From assembly GCA_012735355.1 (NCBI GenBank), contig JAAYHP010000328.1, forward strand, positions 1 through 5,839: a stretch of DNA of 5,839 nucleotides. Reading direction: 5' to 3'. Under the pieces are notes generated by a model. That model had not been told where the DNA came from. It made no database searches and saw only the letters and a list, made by a program, of their open reading frames with translations. Shown piece by piece: positions 1 to 4,544 of this stretch. Both the position numbers and the translations under genes were made by a program. Each line of letters begins with the position of its first letter. Position 1 is the first letter of the stretch. This stretch comes from Lysinibacillus sp. (GTDB lineage Bacteria > Bacillota > Bacilli > Bacillales_A > Planococcaceae).

Positions 1-110
1 CAATCTTCCCTGTGTTTACATGGAAGGTAAGGGCATTCCACATTACACCCCATTGTAATAACAATATCTACTGGAGGTATTTCATCAAGCAACTTTGAAT
101 GTTGAGTTTT
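1..110 (-). pseudogene. Internal fragment of an ArsC-like arsenate reductase (low-molecular-weight phosphatase fold), cut by the IS4 remnant
   Basis: Read on the minus strand, positions 110-3 translate to KKTQHSKLLDEIPPVDIVI followed by TMGCNVECPYLPCKHREDW. The block D-I-V-I-T-M-G-C-N-V-x-C-P-x-L-P-x-K-x-R-E-D-W is the mid/C-terminal signature of arsenate reductases of the low-molecular-weight protein tyrosine phosphatase family, which reduce arsenate to arsenite in the cytoplasm. The N-terminal phosphate loop (CX5R with 'NSCRSQ') is missing: the frame hits a stop at 135-137 and the sequence there already belongs to the neighbouring transposase. Homology probably begins near residue T or Q (about 107-102), so the fusion point is near 100-125. 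The 3' part continues past the window edge, so whether the C-terminus survives cannot be seen. The family call is from recognised motifs; the inference is that an IS insertion followed by deletion removed the 5' half. Confidence 0.6.
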
Positions 111-111
111 C

Positions 112-1138
112 TTAGCTACGATGGCTATTCGTATTCAACTGTGCTAATGCATTTAAGCAATACACAATCATCTGGTTGTGTACTGCTTGTTCACTGTGTC
201 CATAGAACTTTTTAATGTTTAAATGTTGTTTCATCCATTTGAAAAACAATTCAATCGCCCAGCGCGATTTATAGATTTTTGCTATATCATCTGCACTTAT
301 GTCGAAATGATTTGTGAGTAAATGCAGTGTGTTTCCTTTTGTATCAACCAATTTCAGTAAACGGAACGCATTCTCAGAACGATTTTGTGTGGTGCCAATG
401 ACCACCATTTCATCAGACAAAACAGATGAATTTTCTGGCAGAGAAAAGGTCTCCAATACACGAACTACAGCGTTTTTCCGTAATCGTGAAACAAAGAAAT
501 AGCCATCATCTGTCATACGATCAAAACGTTCATAATCTAAGTAACCACGGTCAAACACGTACAGGCATTCTTTGTCATCAATAAATACCTCTAGTTGACC
601 TCGATCGTGTTCAATGGCGTTCGTCAAAACTGCTTTGTCCGGATATGAGTACCCTTTTTCCATGAAAACCAGGCGCAAGTGTAACTTGACACCTGACTTT
701 GTTTTTTCGAAACTCGGCCCACTTATGGTTGGTCAAATTCAGAGGTAACGTGCTCGAATCAATGATTTTGAGTGGCCTTGTCATTTTTCTTCGCGTTTGA
801 AAATGAGTTTTCTGATGAATTTGTTCCACTAAATCGAGAAAAATCGTTTGAAAGAAAACGGTTGGAATCACATTGATTCGTCTTCCTAACTGTGAAAAGC
901 TAATCGATTGTAATCCTGTTGCTCGCTGTAATTCTTCGGAGAAGACCGCATCGCTTAATGCACGCAAACTCTCTGTTTCATGAAGCCCTGCATATAAAAG
1001 GAGTTTCACAAAAGAAGCCATATAAAGCTTCTTGGTATAGCGAGTTAATTGATGGCTTTCCACTAATTCTGTAAATAATGAAGAATTAATCAGTGAAAAC
1101 CATTGTTCAAAAGATGTTTTTCGTGTAAACTTATTCAT
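112..1138 (-). pseudogene. IS4-family transposase, frameshifted and C-terminally truncated
   Basis: Two overlapping minus-strand frames together make one IS4-family DDE transposase. The first (1138-611, ATG start) begins MNKFTRKTSFEQWF and holds the first catalytic Asp in KIIDSSTLPL (residue 127). The second holds the next Asp in YVFDRGYLDYERFD (Asp codon 550-552) and the family's Y-x2-R-x3-E-x6-K signature, YKSRWAIELFFKWMK (229-273; Glu codon 250-252). The frames join at an A6 run (complement of 702-707). Removing one A gives the continuous reading FRKTKSGVKLHLRLVF, whereas the actual frame gives FRKNKVRCQV and runs 30 codons further to a stop at 611. The repaired protein is about 341 residues and ends LNTNSHRS at 112, where arsC-like sequence takes over; related transposases continue for a few tens of residues, so the C-terminus is probably lost too. 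The element is most likely dead. Family assignment is strong; the exact IS name is not assigned. Confidence 0.88.
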
Positions 1139-1144
1139 GCTATG

Positions 1145-1150
1145 CTCCTT
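1145..1150 (-). promoter_or_regulatory. Ribosome binding site of the IS4-family transposase
   Basis: The minus strand reads AAGGAG here, 6 bases upstream of the ATG at 1138-1136. This supports the ATG as the original start of the now broken transposase. Confidence 0.7.
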
Positions 1151-1219
1151 TATATTGGATTTGGATAGGTTACTACCATCAAACCATTATAAAGGATTTT
1201 TTTATGGAGAAGTTTACTA

Positions 1220-1233
1220 ACAGAATATTCTGT
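1220..1233. repeat. Perfect 14-bp palindrome
   Basis: ACAGAATATTCTGT reads the same on both strands. It lies 17 bases upstream of a TATAAT hexamer (1250-1255), so it would cover the -35 position of any plus-strand promoter using that box. This geometry fits an operator for a dimeric repressor, but the -35 hexamer itself is poor and no clear gene follows, so the role is unproven. It could also be chance in AT-rich sequence or an insertion hot spot. Confidence 0.4.
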
Positions 1234-1408
1234 AATATTAATCGAATTGTATAATTTTAATGCGACGCTAGTGTTTCAACTGAGTGTTTTTATTTCCTTT
1301 GGTACATTTGCTTTTGCTGGCATTGGTATTGAATTGTAACTTATTAAACATATATGATAACTTCTTACAATCATCGCATTTATAGAAACCATCCAAAATT
1401 TCTTTCAA

Positions 1409-1590
1409 TTAATAAACCCCTCTAGCTTTATATAAGTATAGGAAGTGCTTCCTCGGCAATATTAGAGCAGCTGCAAAATAATTCGCTTGTCTTTCCATTT
1501 CAACATAGGAATTATGGACCACTTGCACCAAAATGAGCAAGCCCATCATAATAAAGAAAGTCTCTTCACCATTTTCTGTGATTTGTACAC
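1409..1590 (-). pseudogene. Relic of an ImmA/IrrE-like metallopeptidase (C-terminal part)
   Basis: The minus strand from about 1590 to the TAA at 1409-1411 reads through to VVHNSYVEMERQANYFAAAL and then ILPRKHFLYLYKARGVY. The E-x-QANYFAA-x-L-x-(L/M)-P block is the hallmark of the third zinc-ligand helix in ImmA/IrrE-type peptidases (COG2856), which cleave phage- or ICE-type repressors and usually sit in mobile elements. The preceding HExxH helix is absent in this frame (FFIMMGLLILVQ). The next frame gives YDGLAHFG at the right place, which could be a frame-shifted, mutated HELAH, so I read this as a decayed gene. There is no start codon or ribosome binding site: the frame hits a TGA at about 1602-1604, next to the ISL3 end. 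An alternative is a related phage protein sharing only this helix. The motif is seen directly; the family call is moderate. Confidence 0.42.
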
Positions 1591-1611
1591 GAACCTTGCA
1601 TCATGTTAGCT
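1589..1611 (+). repeat. Candidate left terminal inverted repeat of the ISL3-family element
   Basis: The plus strand reads ACGAACC-TTGCATC-ATGTTAGCT. The minus strand of 2968-2993 reads ACGAAAACC-TGGCAATA-ATGTTAGCT. With three gap positions, 21 of 23 bases match and the innermost nine (ATGTTAGCT) are identical. The partners bracket the transposase in opposite orientation, as IS ends do. Confidence 0.5.
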
Positions 1612-1612
1612 G
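1600..1612 (+). repeat. 13-bp direct repeat, copy 1 (second copy at 1719-1731)
   Basis: ATCATGTTAGCTG occurs exactly at 1600-1612 and again at 1719-1731, 119 bases apart. Copy 1 is part of the candidate left terminal repeat; copy 2 ends next to the transposase stop codon. The arrangement suggests that the left end was duplicated, or that the 119-bp unit with its palindrome was inserted into or copied beside an original IS end. Confidence 0.6.
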
Positions 1613-1638
1613 GATTTAGATGTCAATCAGACCGTCTC

Positions 1639-1740
1639 CTTCTTCAGCTTACTGACCACTAAGTTGGTAGAATGGGAGTAGTCAAGTGCCTTCCTTGACG
1701 GATGCCATTCTACCAACTATCATGTTAGCTGCTGAAGAAG
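1639..1740. repeat. Large nested palindrome next to the ISL3 transposase stop codon
   Basis: Three inverted-repeat pairs share one centre. The outer arms CTTCTTCAGC (1639-1648) and GCTGAAGAAG (1731-1740) are perfect over 10 bp. The middle arms AGTTGGTAGAATGG (1662-1675) and CCATTCTACCAACT (1705-1718) are perfect over 14 bp. The inner arms GTCAAG (1681-1686) and CTTGAC (1694-1699) are 6 bp with a 7-base loop. The arms are separated by short unpaired bulges, giving about 30 pairs in a 102-base cruciform or RNA hairpin. No U-tract follows on either strand, so it is not a standard intrinsic terminator. It lies 5 bases past the transposase stop codon and could be a structured 3' RNA, a MITE-like insertion or a transposase-binding end structure. 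Confidence 0.75.
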
Positions 1741-1745
1741 AACCC

Positions 1746-2939
1746 TTAAGCAATTGGATCAAAATTAGTATTCCCTGTACATTCCAAAAATACACGAAGT
1801 CGAAAACGCTTTAGATTCCGATATCCATAAGCCCTCCGTTTTATATTTTTGATTTTATGATTGGTTCCTTCTGTTCGGGCATTCGTGTATGGAGATAAGA
1901 AATATTGGAGTATGGGTGCTTTCCACTTTTCTAATGTGTTGGCCACTTTATGAAAAGATGAGTAAGGACTATTCCGTGCTAATTGAATCCATTCTTCTAA
2001 AAGATCATGGGCATCATCGTAATCGGTCAACTTATAGAAATCTCGAAATAGTTCCTTTAAATAGTAAGCACAAGCAAGTTCTGGGTACTCTTCTAAGATT
2101 TCTTCCAAGTGTGCTTTCTGATGATCCTGTAGTGATTCATATCCTTTCAACAGGAGGAATCTTGCTTTTTTTAGTTTTGCAAATCCTTTTCTAACTTTGT
2201 CTAAGGCTTGTGTGACTTTTTGAACAACATGGTATTTATCAATGACGATCGTCGCTAAAGGAAAGACGGATTGAATCGCTTTATGATAAGGCTCCCACAT
2301 GTCCAAAACGATGGTTTGAACCGGGTGGGAGGAAAGGACATTCTGATTGAATAGTTGAATGGTGGAATCACAATCTCGGTCTTTATGCATTCCGATGACA
2401 CAGCCTAATTTCGCCTCTGTCAAAACGGTTTCGTATCGATGACCTTTTCGTACAGACACCTCATCTAAACTTAAAACCAGTTCATCCTTATCTAAAGCTT
2501 CATGAATTTGTTTTTGATGAAGGGCAGCTTTTTCTTGAGCGACCGAGTAGTAAATTCTCTCTAAGGTCGAATACGGAATCTTTTGTTTTCGACTTACATC
2601 TTGTATAGTTGTATCCTGACATAATTCAAACAAGTATTCACGATACCTATTCGTTTGGTGTTTATTAGGTTGAATCGACTCATAAGACTCCGAGAATACC
2701 GATTGACAATTTTGGCATTGATATCGTTTGACCAGCACAAATAAACACACAGAATGATTGAGAATAGGAAGATCACGAACCTTTCTTGTCCTCCTGTCAT
2801 GGACATAAGAAGTCATAAATCCACAATAAGGACAACGTTCCTCATGACACTTTTTTTGAACATGAACAAAATATTGATTGGAGAAAGAAAGTTGTTTAAT
2901 CACTTCAAATTCTGGCAATTCTAGTGATATAGAAAGCAC
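1746..2939 (-). CDS. ISL3-family transposase
   Basis: This 397-residue protein catalyses DDE-type transposition of its own element. The N-terminus has a zinc-binding region with CxxC pairs at residues 36/39 (RCPYCGFM) and 75/78 (QCQNCQSVF), followed by a helix-turn-helix-like stretch around 112-130 (TIQDVSRKQKIPYSTLERI). The catalytic core shows the expected acids: D159 in LSLDEVSVRKGH, D213 in VLDMWEPYHKA and E357 in YTNARTEGTNHKIKNIKRRA, with the family's GYRNLKRFRLRV tail. The length is normal for ISL3 transposases, no frameshift or stop is present and the acids are intact, so it is probably active. The start is GTG at 2939-2937, chosen because an AAGGAGG site lies 8 bases upstream and because the peptide MLSISLELPEF fits. 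Start codon and ribosome binding site sit inside an inverted repeat that may restrict translation of read-through RNA. Confidence 0.95.
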   Translation of the reverse strand: MLSISLELPEFEVIKQLSFSNQYFVHVQKKCHEERCPYCGFMTSYVHDRRTRKVRDLPILNHSVCLFVLVKRYQCQNCQSVFSESYESIQPNKHQTNRYREYLFELCQDTTIQDVSRKQKIPYSTLERIYYSVAQEKAALHQKQIHEALDKDELVLSLDEVSVRKGHRYETVLTEAKLGCVIGMHKDRDCDSTIQLFNQNVLSSHPVQTIVLDMWEPYHKAIQSVFPLATIVIDKYHVVQKVTQALDKVRKGFAKLKKARFLLLKGYESLQDHQKAHLEEILEEYPELACAYYLKELFRDFYKLTDYDDAHDLLEEWIQLARNSPYSSFHKVANTLEKWKAPILQYFLSPYTNARTEGTNHKIKNIKRRAYGYRNLKRFRLRVFLECTGNTNFDPIA

Positions 2940-2998
2940 TTACGAAACCTCCTTATGTTTGTGTGGTAGCTAACATTATTGCCAGGTTTTCGTAAGTG
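2937..2998 (-). promoter_or_regulatory. Inverted repeat over the ISL3 transposase translation start (RBS at 2948-2954)
   Basis: CACTTACGAAACCT (2937-2950) and AGGTTTTCGTAAGTG (2984-2998) are complementary apart from one bulged base. On minus-strand RNA that begins upstream of 2998, the second arm can pair with the GTG start codon and with part of the AAGGAGG ribosome binding site (2948-2954). RNA starting inside the 33-base loop would lack the upstream arm and leave the site free. Several insertion sequences use this design to stay silent when transcription enters from outside. Sequence and pairing are seen directly; the regulatory role is inferred and no promoter in the loop is evident. Confidence 0.6.
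2968..2993 (-). repeat. Candidate right terminal inverted repeat of the ISL3-family element
   Basis: This is the partner of 1589-1611. It overlaps the hairpin arm at 2984-2998, so terminal repeat and translational hairpin share bases. Beyond it, the minus strand of about 3016-3042 and the plus strand of 1558-1584 again match at about 21 of 27 bases after a gap of some 20 bases. Confidence 0.5.
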
Positions 2999-3237
2999 TT
3001 TTCTTCTTTTTTGCCAAAATCACAAAAAGTGGTGATGAATCTAAAGAAATAGACATTCGAGTTAATTTAAAACCAACAAAAAGCTTAAAACCTCAAATAA
3101 TGAAATATGATCATATAAACTCGAAAAGTAAGTACGTCTATCCAAACGTGTATTTTCTTTACTATGTAACCACCTGTCCCCATTCGCACATTGTTAGCAA
3201 ATCGAATGGGAACAGACTCGCAAATTATGTTTCCAGC
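2999..3237. other. Region between jetD and the ISL3 element without a recognised gene
   Basis: No gene is convincing here. A plus-strand frame is open from about 2992 and reads AKITKSGDESKEIDIRVNLK, then PTKSLKPQIMKYDH, continuing antisense into jetD. It has no ribosome binding site and no recognised family, so it is either a gene fragment cut by the IS or chance. The only other structure is the hairpin at 3175-3214. Confidence 0.6.
3175..3214. repeat. Imperfect hairpin downstream of jetD
   Basis: CCCATTCG (3179-3186) pairs perfectly with CGAATGGG (3203-3210). After one mismatch the stem is extended by TGT (3175-3177) and ACA (3212-3214), enclosing a 16-base loop. It begins 24 bases after the jetD stop codon, where an operon terminator would be expected, but on the minus strand the stem is followed by a mixed sequence (GGTGGTTACATAG) and not a run of T. 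It may be a weak or decayed terminator, an mRNA 3'-end stabiliser or a REP/MITE-like element. Confidence 0.55.
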
Positions 3238-4530
3238 CTAATCCCACATGTGGCGACAAATATCTTCATAAAGCTTCTTCAGGATTTCTTCTTGATACCC
3301 AGCTTTTTTTATTTCCCGCATTTTCTCTTTGATCGGCTGCAATTCTTCGATCGTAACAGTTTCTAGTTTCGCTACTCGGTCATCCGACAACAAAACTTCT
3401 GGAGATGACGCTAAGTAATCTTCTAATTGGAAATGCCATAAATGAATATGCTCCTGATTCCGCTCCTTTAATCGCTGCGCCATTTTTAGTCCTTCAGGAT
3501 CAAAATCTCCAGAATAATATATTTGACAACCTTCTTGGATGATTAAGTCTATTAACATCAGTGACGCTAGTTTAAATTGCCCATTTGTGCAAATCAGCGG
3601 CGGGAAAGCGTCAGGAAATAAATCCAACAAAGCGGAAAATACGCCTGAGTTCTCAACGACAAATACGGTCTGCCCCTTAGCAGGATATGCACGCTTTAAC
3701 TTCAATATTTCCCGCAATGGCACATTGAGTACTGTATTGGTTTTTACAGCAGAAGCAAACACAGAATGAATTCCCTGTTCCGTTTCTGTCAAAATTCCCG
3801 CACATGTCACAAAGTTTAAAATATCTTCCCGTAAAATGCCAAATGATTGCAGGAGCTCATTGACTTCCTCGACTGAGGATAAGTCATAGTCTTGATCAGA
3901 GTAAAATTGAAGTGCATGAAGAAATACTTTTCCTTGAAACGTATGCAAGTCAAATGCGTGCGGATCTTTTAGCACTTTTTGTGAAAAAATTGAAAGACGT
4001 TCATAATCACTTTTTTTCGGCAAATGTTGAAGCGCAGTGCACACATTCTTTAAAACAGTCTCCAAATGTTCCCGATCTTGCGAATAGGCGATATGAATAA
4101 AGCGGTTTTGGGGAGCTGATTCAGCTATAAAAGACAGAAGCCTTGCTTGTTCGGGATATTGATGAATAAGGTTTTGAAAAAATTCTTCTTTTTTCTTCCG
4201 ATCTGTTTCCCTCTTCTCTTGATTGGTTGTAATGTCTTCACCAAAATAATTCTCAAGTAACGTAACGAGCGGTATACCGGCAAAGCGCGTTTTCTCTAAT
4301 TGTTCGGCAAACATTTTTAATGAAACCGAAGGAGTAGATTCTTGATGAAAATCCTTCCCAAAAAACGCCCCGAGCGCTTCTTTTTCTTCAAAGGAAAAAC
4401 CGTCTAATTTGACCGTTCCGCCGATTCTCCCGAGTGATTGATATTTCTTATTCATCAGCAAAAAAAGGCGGTGAAAGCCAGGTTCACCGCGAAAAAACTC
4501 AACAGCATCCGCTACTTTTTGTTCCAACAT
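3238..4530 (-). CDS. jetD: Wadjet type II anti-plasmid protein JetD (TIGR02679-like Toprim nuclease)
   Basis: JetD is the nuclease subunit of the Wadjet condensin-like defence system. In studied systems JetABC extrudes DNA loops and JetD cuts small closed circular plasmids. This 430-residue protein matches the TIGR02679 type: an N-terminal DUF3323-like region (about 1-270) that opens with FFRGEPGFHRLFLLMNKKYQ and LGRIGGTVKL, and a C-terminal DUF2399/Toprim-like region. The Toprim acids are visible as E293 in TVFVVENSGVFSALL and D342/D344 in YYSGDFDPEGLKMAQRL. The length is normal, no stop or frameshift interrupts it and the catalytic residues are present, so the gene looks intact. The ATG start at 4530-4528 is preceded by an AGGAAGG ribosome binding site that overlaps the jetC stop codon, with 12 bases between the genes, indicating one operon and likely coupling. 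Its partner jetC carries a nonsense codon, so JetD may have no functional motor. Confidence 0.9.
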   Translation of the reverse strand: MLEQKVADAVEFFRGEPGFHRLFLLMNKKYQSLGRIGGTVKLDGFSFEEKEALGAFFGKDFHQESTPSVSLKMFAEQLEKTRFAGIPLVTLLENYFGEDITTNQEKRETDRKKKEEFFQNLIHQYPEQARLLSFIAESAPQNRFIHIAYSQDREHLETVLKNVCTALQHLPKKSDYERLSIFSQKVLKDPHAFDLHTFQGKVFLHALQFYSDQDYDLSSVEEVNELLQSFGILREDILNFVTCAGILTETEQGIHSVFASAVKTNTVLNVPLREILKLKRAYPAKGQTVFVVENSGVFSALLDLFPDAFPPLICTNGQFKLASLMLIDLIIQEGCQIYYSGDFDPEGLKMAQRLKERNQEHIHLWHFQLEDYLASSPEVLLSDDRVAKLETVTIEELQPIKEKMREIKKAGYQEEILKKLYEDICRHMWD

Positions 4531-4536
4531 GAACCA

Positions 4537-4544
4537 TCCTTCCT
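4537..4544 (-). promoter_or_regulatory. Ribosome binding site of jetD overlapping the jetC stop codon
   Basis: The minus strand reads AGGAAGGA, beginning within the jetC TAG (4545-4543) and ending 6 bases before the jetD ATG. The overlap suggests that jetD translation partly depends on ribosomes finishing jetC, so an upstream nonsense codon in jetC could lower JetD output by polarity. Confidence 0.65.

Larger units (their letters stand above)
105..1200 (-). mobile_element. Remnant of an IS4-family insertion sequence
   Basis: This is the extent of DNA that plausibly belongs to the IS4-family element: the broken transposase plus its short leader. The downstream end lies inside or next to the arsC-like fragment, with no terminal inverted repeat visible there, consistent with a deletion that removed that end. 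The upstream end is not sharply defined; the non-coding leader continues to roughly 1190-1200 before the sequence becomes the decayed region next to it. No target-site duplication can be identified, as expected if one end is missing. The boundaries are approximate inferences. Confidence 0.5.
1139..1408. other. Decayed region without an intact gene
   Basis: This stretch holds no convincing complete gene. It includes the IS4 leader with its ribosome binding site, a 14-bp perfect palindrome (1220-1233), a TATAAT hexamer on the plus strand (1250-1255) and two short competing readings on opposite strands. The plus strand at 1271-1339 gives a hydrophobic 22-residue peptide, VFQLSVFISFGTFAFAGIGI plus EL, without a ribosome binding site. 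The minus strand at 1408-1268 gives a 46-residue reading with a YKCDDCKK motif that continues in the same frame after the stop of the ImmA-like relic. At most one of the two is meaningful. Base composition is very AT-rich. Confidence 0.6.
1589..2993 (-). mobile_element. ISL3-family insertion sequence, apparently intact transposase
   Basis: The element contains one full-length ISL3-family transposase flanked by matching inverted sequences at 1589-1611 and 2968-2993 (21 of 23 aligned bases identical, with three gap positions). These are the best candidates for terminal repeats, but they do not begin with the GG typical of many ISL3 ends, and weaker similarity continues outward on both sides, so the true tips may lie a few tens of bases further out. 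I could not identify the 8-bp target duplication that the family normally makes. The left end also carries a nested palindrome between the transposase stop and the repeat. Confidence 0.6.

Noticed and set aside
314..502. Plus-strand 62-codon open frame
   Set aside because: It lies antisense inside the IS4 transposase, whose DDE motifs are clear; it has no ribosome binding site or family resemblance.
701..709. Programmed -1 frameshift at the A-AAA-AAC heptamer in the IS4 transposase
   Set aside because: The heptamer matches a canonical -1 slippery site, but rejoining the conserved frame needs the opposite shift (+1, or loss of one A), so canonical -1 slippage does not restore the protein.
1889..2194. 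Plus-strand 101-codon open frame, partly hydrophobic
   Set aside because: It is antisense to the intact ISL3 transposase and has no independent support; the hydrophobic look comes from reading the complement.
2594..2806. Minus-strand 70-codon frame
   Set aside because: It overlaps the ISL3 transposase out of frame; the transposase frame carries the CxxC pairs and is clearly the real one.
3100..3366. Plus-strand 88-codon frame
   Set aside because: Its second half is antisense to the jetD 3' end, it lacks a ribosome binding site and it matches no family I recognise.
3539..4100. Plus-strand frames at 3539-3769 and 3912-4100
   Set aside because: Both are antisense shadows of jetD.
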